A program made the translations under genes and the position numbers. A model generated the notes under the pieces. The model was not told the origin of the DNA. It made no database searches and saw nothing but the letters and a program-made list of their open reading frames with translations. From assembly GCA_022702545.1 (NCBI GenBank), contig JAHRBC010000001.1, forward strand, positions 9,176,001-9,240,000: DNA of 64,000 nucleotides, written 5' to 3'. This document shows positions 38,741 to 49,340 of the stretch, piece by piece (position 1 is the first letter of the stretch; the number at the start of each line of letters is the position of its first letter). Source of the DNA: Phycomyces nitens. Its lineage: Eukaryota; Mucoromycota; Mucoromycetes; Mucorales; Phycomycetaceae.

Positions 38741-40074
38741 CACTCTCATCAAAGAAATCACCGCCAAATTTGCTCAATTTCTAGTCCCGAAAAAAAAATA
38801 ACTATATATCAACTTGTTTAACCTATATCTTTTGAACAAAGATACAAGTACATTAAAACTTTTGTTTTATATTTAGAGTAATGTATATATATATATGTAT
38901 TGCAATTAAATATAAAGATACAGATATTAAAAAATGGCGTGACCACTACGAGCTTTTATTAGAGCTTCAACTCTGTCAGACATACTTGAGACAAGAGTAT
39001 ACAATACTTCAAAGTCTGGTCGCTTATATTCCTAAAGGATGCAGGTCTTGAAGCCATTAACATTGTTAATAAATCACTTTTTGTTTATGTTGGTTCTTAA
39101 AGCATGACAAACATGTTCAATCGGGTTGCAAATGAGACTTTGGGATTTCCAAAAGTCAAATTGCTGAATTTCCCAACGATTCTTCCATAATGTATTATAT
39201 AAACCAGTATGGCAACTGGTACCGTCTTTTTGAAATGAAAACGTTGTGTCATGTTCCTCGTTTAATTTCAGATAATATATATATTGAAGTCCTTGGACAA
39301 ACAATTGACATGGGCATTTTGGTCAAGAGACCCTTCAATAAAAGGTAAAGGGCCAATGCTACTAGTCCAGAAACAACCCCATACCATCACAAAATATTTT
39401 TCACGCTGCTCTTTATGTCTCTCGCAAGGTTTAACAATTGTATGTGGGTCGAAATCATTACCCTTCACCATGAATCTGGGCTCATCTGGCCATACCACCC
39501 TACTCCAGTCCTTGATTCTAAAGTTGGCTCTAGATTAAGCCCAACACAGCCAATTCTTCTTCTGTTTGCTGGTTAGGCTTTACTTTGATACATCCTTATA
39601 ATATCTAAGACCTTTTGCTCTCTAATATCTGATAAATGTCTCTCTACAGATAATGACATATCCAGTCACCAAGTTTGCCTAGTCGTAAAAAGACCTTTTG
39701 GAAGGATTCCGCCTCATACTCAAGCAAATACTTGTAACATCTGTGGCACTAAGCTTTTTTGGCCTCCCAAGTCTATGTCTCGTAGTAGCTGTACCAGTTT
39801 CTTTCCAGCATTTGATTGTGGTATTAATTGTCGATCGAGGGATATTGATGTACGGAATATCAGCTGGGATATAGGTGGCATTAGATAGTCAAATAATACC
39901 ACCATGCTCAAACTCAAACAACTTTTACCTAGAAGATAGGCTTCTAATTCTTTTTCTTCTGATGATATGAGTGATCAAGTTAATAGAAAGGGTTCTGGGA
40001 AGAATATCAAAAAATGGACATTGAAAAAAGAAGGCTTATTTTTAATTAAGTGGCGGTGATTTCTTGGGTCTGAG
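38741..40074 (-). mobile_element. Tc1/mariner element, about 1.33 kb
   Basis: Left end TA|CACTCTCATCAAAGAAATCA and right end (reverse strand) TA|CTCAGACCCAAGAAATCACC share the core AAGAAATCACCGCC in inverted orientation, and both are flanked by TA. The length of 1,334 bp and one internal transposase relic on the minus strand are typical of Tc1 elements. The termini are imperfect, which fits an old copy. Confidence 0.85.
39060..39920 (-). pseudogene. Tc1-type transposase, decayed
   Basis: Minus-strand fragments in order are LRDIDLGGQKSL (end of the helix-turn-helix region), VVWPDEPRFMVKG (degenerate W-S-DES-F box with the first D), KYFVMVWGCFWTSSIGPLPF (VMVWG block), and NPIEHVCHALRTNIN (the PIEHVWHALK block with the catalytic E). 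The middle block around the second aspartate is damaged (TLWKNRWEIQQFDFWKSQSL). Several frame changes separate the parts. It is inactive but clearly a Tc1 relative, of a different subgroup from the one at 26-27 kb. Confidence 0.85.
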
Positions 40075-41752
40075 TATACCGGTTTGGAAATATAGATACT
40101 CTTTAAAGACTTGCAAGAATATCTATCTGAGCCTTTGTATATGTAGATGACTAATTGCCAACATACTGGTATTGTCCTACATCCTAGTCGCTACTAGCCA
40201 TTCAGAACTTGGAGCATATCGGGTCTAGAATGGCTTATACAAGAATGAATAAAAAGTCTATTTAAATCTATAGACAATAAAATTAAAAATCAAAATCAAA
40301 ATCAAAGCATGGACCAGCTAGCATTCATTTGATTATAAATATAAACTACAAGTTAATTACTTTATTATACTTGTTTTTATTAGGTATAAAGTAACTAGAA
40401 ATATTGGCATACTAAATATAGTCAAATATATATATATATAAAAGAATTAAAGGGGCCGAATTAACATGGACAGTTGTTTGTTTTTACCTTAATGGTAAGC
40501 CACGCGATAGAATTATATTGCTGTATGATGTATGTGGTGTTGATCAAGAGGGTATCTTTATTGCATGCATTAAAAGTCAGCATTATGTCGTATGTTCAGT
40601 GTCTATCAAGGCAAGAACATTCGTGATTTACAGAATATAATGAAAGGACATGATAACTAGAGGCTCAGTAGATAACCAATGACGTATTTTTAGCCAGAGT
40701 ATATGCATTTCTACTTCATAATAATAAAAAAGAAATCGAAAGGCAAAAACGAGTCTCTTTTTTTGTGTTGCCTTGCACAACAATAATTTGTGTCTTTGAA
40801 ATATATGAAAAGAATTTTATTCTCTTGTTTTCAAAATATCAGTGTAGAAAGTATATGACTATATAGTATCCATAGTGTATAAACTATTTTATAATTATTT
40901 TTGGTTACTATAGTGATGGACCGATAACTAGGTTCATTAAATGCCATGGTAAAACTATACAGCAAATTATAGTAACTTTGTTTTACAATAGAAAACCTTT
41001 TTTTTATATAGGCATTCTTATTTTTCTGGAAAAACAACTTTTTTAAAAGCATGACAAATATGGCTGATAAACATTAATGACGAAAACAGATTTCTGTTGT
41101 GATCAGTTACAGTTTTTTCTTTCAAAAGTATCGCCTATTAAACGTTATATTAAAACACAGTTAACTGAGTTTGATATGTTTATAATCACATTTCAAGGCT
41201 AATGATTCTACTACATGGCTTGCACTCACTTCTAGAACAATATATAAGTATAAATACAGGTTGTTGGATGGTATACAAGTTATACAGTTTTAGTTTATAT
41301 TCAATTCTTATAAATCAAAGCCGTCAACAGATCCGGTCATTAGAAATATTGGCTATTAAAGAGAAATATGTCTTTTATGGTTCAGCTATATAGAAAATGA
41401 GACAGTACATTACTTCTGTTAGGGACTGATTTGTTTACGGATGTATGGCAGTAAATTCTCTCTTGAAACTTCTTTTGATTAACCGCAGATAGCCATCTCA
41501 AATATTATAGTAACAATTATTACGCTTTTTCCAGTAGAAAGACACCCCTTTTTATTGAAATACAATATTCATAGTTTTATACTGGTTCCTTGGATCGCCG
41601 AACGTGAGCTGTCGTGATCTGACAGTACTCGTAATTGTCTCACTACACTTTTAGCATGTAATTTTGTTGGCCAAGAAAAATACATTTCGCATTTTCAGAA
41701 ATGAAAGTCATAGATTTGAAGGTGGAGTATATGGTCAATGCTTGATTTTAAT
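40075..41752. other. intergenic AT-rich DNA
   Basis: About 1.7 kb of AT-rich DNA holds scattered short frames (for example 40831-41052 minus and 41202-41393 plus), but none is recognisable. An AAAATC direct repeat occurs at about 40284-40304 and a TA run at about 40428-40441. No RNA gene was seen. This is probably decayed repeat DNA. Confidence 0.4.
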
Positions 41753-43060
41753 TTATTGATCAAAGGTTACAATTGTGAGAAGTTTATCTAATTCAGATAC
41801 AATATTGTAATATTGCGGCAGGGAACGATGTATATCAATGGTGCCAAGTTCGATTATGGTATTGACGGACAGGGGAATATGATTCATAAGGGAAAATGTT
41901 ACTGTCGAGCCAAAGGTTTGGAATGATAGGGTATCTGTTAAGCCGTGTTCATTTATTTGTTGCTTTGAAAATATGGCCAAACAATAGAAATCATATACTG
42001 CACTATGAACATCGGTGCTGTCGCCTTTGACTTCTCTAAAACAGGTTGTATATTCACACATATATTGCTCATACAAATCAACAGTATAATTTGGACGGTA
42101 CGCAATATCGGTTTCGAAAGACGTCACATTAGCACATTTGGCCACCCAGATGCCATCGTCTACAGTGAAGATCGCTTAGATCAAAGGGTGAGCGAACGAA
42201 GCTAGGATTTCGCTTTCCATGTGTTCCTGAACATCAAGGTCTATGAGAAGGTGAATCAATTATTCAATGGCTAACACGACGTTTTCTGATGGTCCATCGA
42301 TGTTCATTGACAATTGCAGCAATTGAATTTGAGCTTCTGTTTTGGATATTGATTTATCCCTCAGCTCATAGATTATATCCTTCAAGCGCGTTGTAAGATG
42401 TGGATCAAGTTTTTCTAGGCGATTCTTGCATAGCGTCTTGTTTAGGTGTTCTTGAATTGCTACAGGCATGGGAGTGTCATATTCGATCCGACTTTGGACA
42501 ATAAATATCGATGAGACAGCAAGAAGCCCATGTATATTGCTGTCAATATTCAGTAGCGAGTGGACATTTGAAGCTGCAGTACAAAAAAAGACAGTCAGTT
42601 CATCTTCCCAATTGGTTAGTAGGTCTTTATTTGTTGATATATCTCGATCAACAAACTTATTGTTGCTGTTATCCACAGGTGAAGTGGAAGCTTTGTCAAG
42701 TGTATGGCCTTTTGTATTGGCCACGGACAAACCATATCTAAAACATAAAATGTTAGACCTGCTGCACCTTTTGTTATTTTAATATAACCACTTACTCGGC
42801 ACTATGTTCTTCTTTAACATGGCTCTTCAAATCCGAAAGTTCACTAAAGGTATTTGTGCACGATGGATCAATTTGAACCAATTTTCAATTTGGCGTTGCT
42901 GTCTGCATACGTTGTCGCAATTTTTGGAAGGAGGAAACATTTTTACATCCTCTTCGCAAAAATGACAACATTTCAAAATGTGAGGCATCATATAAAGGCG
43001 AAAAGGGAGGAGAAAACCCGACAGACATCCAAAGAAAAAAAGACTGCTCAAGGAACCTCC
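41753..43060 (-). pseudogene. decayed member of a Mucorales-type repeated protein family (possible nuclease fold)
   Basis: From the 5' side, a cysteine-rich start (LKCCHFCEEDVKMF) and a possible C2H2-like end (DLKSHVKEEHSAEYG) are joined by an intron to a serine/asparagine-rich stretch. A block follows with SNVHSLLNIDSNIHGLLAVS and LTTRLKDIIYELRDK, then YRPNYTVDLY, CFREVKGD, VYDFYCLAIFSKQQINEHGL and LSFQTFGSTVTFSLM. In related Mucorales proteins I recall, the corresponding motifs are RPD...GYGE(V/A)K...L..LAIF-KD. Two TAA codons (42260-42262, 42176-42178) interrupt an otherwise continuous frame. The RPD aspartate is asparagine here. RPD..ExK resembles a PD-(D/E)xK nuclease motif; that is inference. 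Function is unknown. Confidence 0.55.
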
Positions 43061-43799
43061 AATCTTGTGTGATCTATAAAAAATCAAATGCTAGTTACTG
43101 TGAAGGTACATGTCAACTCATAAAGCATGAAGATGTGCTTCATTTACTTTTTCTCTACCAGACAGAAATCAAAGCAAGAAAGAGAGTTGTCATGAACAGC
43201 AATCCATGTTTGACACCATTTTTACAGCATTAGTATTTCTGAAATGTCAGAAATGTGAAGAGTAGATCAGAAACAACCGTTGCCAGTTTGTTCGAGCTGT
43301 ATTAAACTCTTGTTAACAAGACTTATATAATATGGATTTAGCTTAGTTTAGTTTTACTGATTCTAAGGATATTCTTAATTGACTCTGGTTTGATAGATTT
43401 ACATATTTTGGGACCTTTCGCTTAACAAAGTCTGCTCTTGAACAGGAAAAAGACAGTTTTAAAGGTGAATATAATGCTGTAGATTGTGATTCGTAAAGAG
43501 TAGAAATATTGACAACCAAAATATATCACAATGAGTAATGCGTAATTGTGTGACTCGCTTCATAATGTGTCGATTTACTGCAAGTCACGATGAACAACCC
43601 CCAGCATATGGTAGTTTTGAAAAGGCTTGAACTCAAATTTAAATCACTTTTCAAAAAATACATTGATACAGCATCATTCTATATCACTCTTTATATATTT
43701 TTATTGTACTATGTGTGTACTGCGGTATATAAAATGCTTGTAAAAAGGTCTTCAAATAATGACAAGAATATAAATTTCTATACTAGAAAAACGCTAAAC
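43061..43799. other. intergenic DNA between family relic and MITE
   Basis: About 740 bp of AT-rich DNA. A 76-codon plus-strand frame (43590-43820) is lysine- and hydrophobic-rich and runs into the MITE end, so it is not treated as a gene. Nothing else was recognised. Confidence 0.4.
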
Positions 43800-43803
43800 T
43801 TAG

Positions 43804-43854
43804 GGGCACGACGTTTTTGAGCGAGCACGACGTTTTTGAGCGGGCACGACGTTT
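43804..43854 (+). repeat. left subterminal array, 3 units
   Basis: Units of 13 bp (GGGCACGACGTTT or GAGCACGACGTTT) start at 43804, 43823 and 43842, that is every 19 bp, separated by TTGAGC-type spacers. Confidence 0.9.
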
Positions 43855-44104
43855 TGATTTTACCGGACACTTTAATTGTGACTTGCTGTCCGGTGTCTAA
43901 CAAATATATCTGGTCCCTAACACTGCAATATTTCTTCTATAAATGACATGCGTTAAAAAGGATTCTAATTCATAATGGAGGTGCAATATTAACTTTAGTT
44001 TGTATTCTCAGTGTATATTTGTGCCATTGAGTGTAGATTGTGGTAACAAACTTTATGGGAATATCCAAATACCATGATATCTGAAGATTGTATATCCTAT
44101 CAAG

Positions 44105-44224
44105 AAACGTCGTGTCCAGAGAAACATCGTGCCCGCTTAGAACGTCGTGCCCTAAGAAACGTCGTGCCCGCTTAAAATGTCGTGTCCTAAGAAACGTCGT
44201 GCCCCATCTGAAAACGTTGTGCCC
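44105..44224 (-). repeat. right subterminal array, 7 units in reverse
   Basis: On the plus strand AAACGTCGTGCCC-type units start at 44105, 44122, 44140, 44157, 44175, 44192 and 44212. Four of the seven carry C-to-T or G-to-A changes, three of them within a CpG of the motif (ACAT, ATGT, GTTG), and two read GTGTCC in place of GTGCCC. Confidence 0.9.
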
Positions 44225-44599
44225 TTAAGATCGCTGAAAATATTGACGACTAAAAAACAGAGACAAGTTAATTTTCATTGTAAATAGAAATATACCTGGC
44301 TGAAAAGATATACTTCTTCCAAAGGACCGGAGAGTTTAATAAATTAGAAGCCTCAGTAATGTCTATGGAGATTGTTTATAATAAAAAATAGATATTTCTC
44401 AAAAACAATTCGGAGATGGACAAGTGAGTATATTTCCACAGGACCAATTCCTCCACGCCAACAACAAGTAAAATATGAAATGCAGTCTTTTCTACTCACA
44501 AGTGAACCAATTACTAACGCTACATCAAACTGGATCCGTCAGAAAAATGTTGAGAGACGGACCACTGCAGATGTCAAACAGTATTCTCGGCATAGATCA

Positions 44600-45650
44600 T
44601 TGTTATTAGTGGGGGCGCATGGCAACGGCAACCTCGCCAAATCAAATACTTGGTTCAAAATTACACTGCGATAACTTAGAAATTATGATATCAGGGCGCA
44701 TATCTCCAGTTTCATCAGCTTTAATGCTTGGACATCGCAATAAGACGCTTTTATTGGGATCAGAAAGCAAAGCATACAAGATGGGGTAAAAATGCATTGT
44801 AAAGAGTTCACATTTTCCAATGTGTTTTTTGGTCTTGATAACCATCTGAGGTAGCTTTCTCATTATATTAGAACGAGATCTAGTTGGCAACAAGTGTATA
44901 GTATACCAGGTGTTTTCATCGTTACTACCCCCACTTCCAAAGTTATACTTCCATGATAATTTACCCAGTCATGATACCCCTCACCAAATATTGTCCAAAA
45001 GAGTTCAAGTTCTTTCCGAGCATCAAGATATCGAATTTGGCATCATGTTTTAATTGCGAATTTGATTCTACATTATTGATTATACATGATAGCTTCTTAT
45101 ACGCATTAATAGTCATATAAAAGTTAAAATACATACTTTCTGATTATATTTCCATGTTCAGCTCATAAATAATGTCTTTGGTAAAACCATCTGCCAATAA
45201 CATACTGTGTTGACTGGGGCATAAAGGAAAGATATTGGACAGTGCTAAAAGTTCATGTACAGATGATTCGATAAAGAGTAAATTGCTGCTGGAAATTTGC
45301 TTAACAGCTTGTCGGAATCTTGTGAATAATTCTACCACGTCCACACCTTTGAAAATATATGGTGGTAGTGGGAACACATTTTCCATGTCTTCTGGTAAAT
45401 TATCGGCTGCTACTTCAGTCATGGCGGTTTCAGCTTGTGCTTCTGATTCTGATTCAATATCAGTTGTTTTTGTGGTATTGTTTGTTGCAGAACAGATAGC
45501 ATCTGATAGTACGACTACTGTAGGAATAGATGTTATTAAATCTGTTGAAGCGGCTGTAGAAGATAATGTTTTTATTTCTTTTTCAATGGCGTCATGGATG
45601 TATCCAGCACAGCTGGTATTAGCATCGAGTTGGATGCTTGTTCATAATTT
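44600..45650 (-). pseudogene. second decayed copy of the Mucorales-type repeated family
   Basis: The order matches the relic at 41.7-43.1 kb. A serine/threonine-rich N-terminus (45650-45423) leads to MTEVAADNLPEDMENVF (ATG at 45420-45422), then VVELFTRFRQAVKQISSSN, LLFIESSVHELLALSNIF and FTKDIIYELNMEI, then a stop at 45144-45146. A later block reads DETGDMRPDIIISKL and, after a TGA at 44642-44644, FGEVAVA. The RPD motif is intact, but the lysine of GE(V/A)K is alanine. Between 44893 and 45144 the frame is scrambled. It is clearly a relic. The shared blocks (IHxLLALSxIF; DIIYEL) tie the two copies together. Confidence 0.55.
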
Positions 45651-45660
45651 TTCTAACTAA

Positions 45661-46668
45661 TACAGCTTGAATTCTTTTGATTTTTTAAAGAGACTCAATT
45701 CTGCTTGTAATAGTTTTTGATCTTCTACAAGATGGATATTTCTGAAAATTAACGTGTATTGGGTGACTATATATTTTTTGTCTAGTAATACAAATTCATC
45801 TATGAAAGATTTTGGCGTGAGAATATCTCTATTGGTAATATTTTAGTATTCTGATTCAGATACTTGGGTAATGTTTTAGAATTATTAATTAGTTGTAATT
45901 GTAGTCTCTCAGTCAAGTATTCATATAATAGGCCTGGTCAGGTAAAATTATTTTTATTTGGTGGGTGTGTCAAGGCCTGGCGCCTGTAAGCATATAGGCC
46001 ACCCATGAGAACGAAAGAATAATTGAAAATAAATAAAAATAAATAATAAAAAAGAAACCCCTTAATACTAGGGGAAAAGAAATAAGACATAAGAACGAAA
46101 AGAATAAAGTAATTGTTTTGACATGGTTTGACAGAGAGAGAAGTCAGCTAGGAGGAAAAGAGAGCACAGAAAAACCCCCCAGTGGGGGGAAACGGCTTTT
46201 AAGAAAATAAAATAAACCGTACAGCTGATATGAATACATGCGAAATAATGATATATAGAAATGAAAAAAGAATGACACGTCAAGAATCGAGGATAAGTAA
46301 CTGGGTACTGACAGCACCAAGATTGGGAACGGATTTCAGCAAGGATCAGAACTCTAAAGAGGAATCCTCTTTAGAAACTCGGACAATATATTTATGGATC
46401 TGATCACTCAAAAGAGCCAAGAAAACTTGACCGTACTAAGTACAGCTTTGGGAGGACGCAGACAGGAGAGGTTGACGGGGGACAGGGGAGATTTCGGACA
46501 TAAGCTAAGGGAAAGGGTTGCCGGGGACAGGCTCTCTCTGTTGTCGAGAGGTAGTTTTTGGTTTGGATGAGAGTCTAGTGGAGTGGTAAACAGTTGCAAG
46601 GTCGATGAGGATTTGACCATGATGTGGTTCGGGAGGGATTGGGTATTGAGAGGTGGTTTGATCAATAG
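45661..46668. other. unassigned AT-rich and repeat-like DNA
   Basis: About 1 kb. Near 45966-46010 a G/C-rich segment (TGTCAAGGCCTGGCGCCTGT) stands out in AT-rich DNA and could be a retroelement end. At 46400-46660 a minus-strand frame is open for about 110 codons, rich in S, L and P (SLSPATLSLSLCPKSPLSPV), without recognisable motif. It directly precedes the LTR copy and may be internal retrotransposon sequence. Confidence 0.35.
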
Positions 46669-47285
46669 TATTGTAAATGAGTATTGATTATTGCTGAATC
46701 TGAGAGTAAGACTGAAGGATAAAATAATATCCTCAGCTATTCCAGTCAAATGGATCTGCCTTTATGAGATTATCCAATACACAGATCATAATACACATAA
46801 TGGATTATTAGTTATTATTATTATTGTTATCCCCATAATATGGGATATACAGATACACACATATTTATCTAATGGCATCATCATATTCCATCTACATATT
46901 TCGTTTATTATATGAATACTTGATTGAGAGACTACAACTACAATGAATTAATAATTCTAAAACATTATCTGAGTATCTGGGTCGGAATATTAAATACTAC
47001 CAATAGCATAAATGCTCTTCTTTACCAAAGCTCTCTGGCTGATCTGACTGAAGAAGTATCATATCAATAGGTCTCTCTGGATCTTTCCAGAAAGACAATA
47101 CTCCTGAAAGATGACTCATCATGATAAAGATTACTAAAGCATATACTGAATTATAAATCAGAAAACATATAAATATCATTAGTTGGTTCTGTGTAGAAAG
47201 AGAATATTTTTCTTTTGAATAAACACCCTACATAAGTTCTTACAAATTCTTTTATCCCTTATCTATATTTATTCTATCTACAATA
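46669..47285. mobile_element. LTR copy 1 (617 bp), degenerate ends
   Basis: This segment is a direct repeat of the solo LTR at 48398-49016 along its whole length, with mostly transition differences. Its ends read TATTGTAAATG and CTACAATA where the other copy has TGTTGTAAATG and CCACAACA, so the canonical TG...CA has changed to TA...TA. The flanking five bases (AATAG and ATAAC) do not match. It may be an old solo LTR or one end of a larger decayed element. Confidence 0.75.
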
Positions 47286-47360
47286 ATAACAATTAGTCAA
47301 TCAGATACTAGACAGGAACAAATAAGTTATTCATTGTATCTGTGGTAAAACTACCATAGT

Positions 47361-47386
47361 AGAGAAGGGAATATCTTATGAAAATT
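47361..47386 (+). repeat. left TIR of Harbinger 1, first 26 bp
   Basis: These 26 bp match the outer right end exactly in reverse. The next 5 bp of the TIR lie at 52204-52208, on the other side of the DIRS element. Confidence 0.9.
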
Positions 47387-47409
47387 CACTGGATAGACCA
47401 GAGAACAAG

Positions 47410-47502
47410 GAAGACAAGGCCCAAGTGCTATTAATCATCTTTTTATTAAAACAGCGAAAAACTATATAAAGTAATTTCTTATTCTTTGTGTATCTAATCG
47501 AT
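47410..47502 (+). repeat. left inverted terminal repeat of the DIRS element
   Basis: About 93 bp (AAGACAAGGCCCAAGTGCTA... to GTGTATCTAAT) is matched in reverse at 52062-52151. Confidence 0.9.
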
Positions 47503-47538
47503 CAGCTACTGGTCATTACAGGTGTGGGAGGGTGGGAG

Positions 47539-47651
47539 ACTTGGGCCTTGTCTTTCTTGTTCTCTGGTCTATCCAGTGAATTAACGGTCAAATTTAGAAT
47601 TCTCCCGAAATTCGATGAGACTGTCGAACTGGAAGACAAGGCCCAAGTGCT
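47539..47651. repeat. internal complementary region of the DIRS element
   Basis: 47539-47582 is the reverse complement of the left end (47383-47426) with one mismatch. 47579-47651 is the reverse complement of the right end (about 52131-52203) with few mismatches. The two halves meet at AATT, which is the expected circle junction. Confidence 0.92.
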
Positions 47652-47675
47652 AATTCAGAGTATGCATTTTCCTAG

Positions 47676-49340
47676 TCATGATCGACTACCCAGAGAACCA
47701 CCAAAACCAGAGACAAGCGCAGCAGCAGATAGACGCAGTACAACATTTGTGAAGTCAGCCGACAAAGTGTGATTGCGGTTATAGTGATGTTGGAAAACTT
47801 CGTGACTTGACCAATTTCCCAGAGTGACAATGTCATCCAAAGACATGCCTCATTCCAGAGCAAGAGTGGAGGCAATTGAATGGACAGAAACTGATTCGGT
47901 TGTTGAAAGTTGCATAAGGCTACGAAGCCAGGAGGAGATAGTTGAGACTTGCACCAGGACAGATGGATGGTGAGCCTTGACAAAGAGGTCTTGAGGAGGG
48001 CAAGCCCAAGCAGCATGGGGATGGTCCCTCAGAGCACAGAATGCCCGAATGGGGCAGCAAAACGGAGAAGAGTGGTGCTGGATGGCAATGGTCTTGACAA
48101 TGCGCCGTCCATTTCTCCATTCCTTGGGACCCAAGATGTCAAAGGAAAGAGCACCTGAAGAAGGATCGACCCGAGCAGACAGAAGTTGGAGCCTAGACAG
48201 GTCCGAAGGGCGAAGGAAAGCAGCCATGGCCACAAGGAAAGCTGTTTTCCGGGAGAGGGGAGCAAGAGGAGTGGAGGTGGCAGAGTCAATGCCAGCTAGG
48301 TGTGCCAGAGTGGGGGTAAGGTCAACAGATGGTCTGGTCTGCCTTAGTGGAGGGACACGCAGAGCAAGACGGGCAAACACAGTATGCACATTATCGTTGT
48401 TGTAAATGAGTATTGATCACTGCTGAATCTGAGAGTAAGACTGAAGGATAAAATAATATCCTCAGCTATTCCAGTCAAACGGATCTGGCTTTATGAGATT
48501 ATCCAATACACAGATCATCATACACATAATTGATTATTATTTATTATTATTATTGTTATCACCATAATATGGGATATACAGATATACACATATTTATCTA
48601 ATGGCATCATCATATTCCATCTACATATTTCGTTGATTATATGAATACTTGATTGAGAGACTACAACTACAATGAATTAATAATTCTAAAAACATTACCC
48701 AAGTATCTGGGTTGGAATATTAAAATATTACCAATAGCATAAATGCTCTTCTTTACCAAAGCTCTCTGGCTGATCTGACTGGAGAAGTATCATATCAATA
48801 GGTCTCTCTGGATCTTTCCAGAAAGACAATACTCCTGGAAGATGACTCATCGTGATAAATATTACCAAAGCATATACTGAATTATAAATCAGAAAACATA
48901 TAAATATCAGTAGTTAGTTCTGTGTAGAAAGATAACCTTTTTCTTGATAATAAACACCCTACACAAGTTCTCACGAATTCTTTCATATCTTTCTTATTTT
49001 TACTCTACCCACAACAATCGTGGCCACAAAGAGAGTTGGGGTCAAGGTGAAGCTTGAGGGCCGCAGTACGATGGGTCTTAATCGTGCTCACACCAAAACC
49101 AGCATTGTATTGGTGAACTACGAAGTTGATCAAGTCCTGGAGAGAGAACTCGGTCAGAGAGACATCCTGGCTAAGGGCCCAAGCAATAAACAGGTGCTGA
49201 CCCCGTTGATATACGCGGTTGGTGGGGGTGCTCTCCAAGGAAGCACCAACCAGGAGATGAATGGAATCATCATTCAAGCTGGAGTCATTGAACCTCCACT
49301 TGAGAGTCTGAACGCGGCAAGCTTCCAGGTCGGATTCTTC
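47676..49340 (-). pseudogene. DIRS tyrosine recombinase, interrupted by a solo LTR and one stop
   Basis: This enzyme integrates the circular DIRS DNA. The N-terminal SAM-like part (about 49340-49022: NRVYQRGQHLFIAWALSQDV, then IKTHRTAALKLHLDP) overlaps the end of the reverse transcriptase frame. The catalytic part resumes at 48392 (VHTVFARLALRVPPLRQTRP, then KTAFLVAMAAFLRPSDLSRL). The box VSVHSIASTLALE is followed by a TGA (47850-47852) and then, in the same frame, GMSLDDIVTLGNWSSHEVFQ and HHYNRN with the tyrosine. Removing the LTR and one ATCGT gives a perfect in-frame join (LCGHD + NVHTVF). The true stop is at 47676-47678. Confidence 0.88.
48398..49016. mobile_element. solo LTR (619 bp) with 5-bp target duplication
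   Basis: It begins TGTTGTAAATG and ends CCCACAACA (TG...CA with a 6-bp inverted end). The target duplication ATCGT lies at 48393-48397 and 49017-49021. It interrupts the recombinase frame of the DIRS element. No internal retrotransposon genes are present, so it is a solo LTR left by recombination. A second copy is at 46669-47285. Confidence 0.95.

Larger units (their letters stand above)
43803..44224. mobile_element. 422-bp MITE with TTA target duplication and subterminal motif arrays
   Basis: The ends are GGGGCACGACGTTTT and (reverse strand) GGGCACAACGTTTTC, each flanked by TTA (43800-43802 and 44225-44227). A 3-bp T-A-type duplication and G-rich ends fit PIF/Harbinger MITEs. The left end has three copies of a GGGCACGACGTTT motif and the right end seven copies in reverse, spaced 17-20 bp. 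The middle is AT-rich with no coding potential. Confidence 0.75.

Noticed and set aside
43804..44224. CRISPR-like array
   Set aside because: The regular 13-bp motifs are in inverted arms with 4-7 bp spacers and TTA-flanked ends, which fits a MITE; the organism is a eukaryote.
44372..44674. 100-codon plus-strand frame between the MITE and the family relic
   Set aside because: No motif, and its 3' part is antisense to the RPD/GEVA region of the relic.
47850..47880. frameshift in the DIRS recombinase
   Set aside because: On re-reading, the same frame continues after a single TGA with conserved GMSLDDIVTLGNW, so it is a nonsense change and not a shift.
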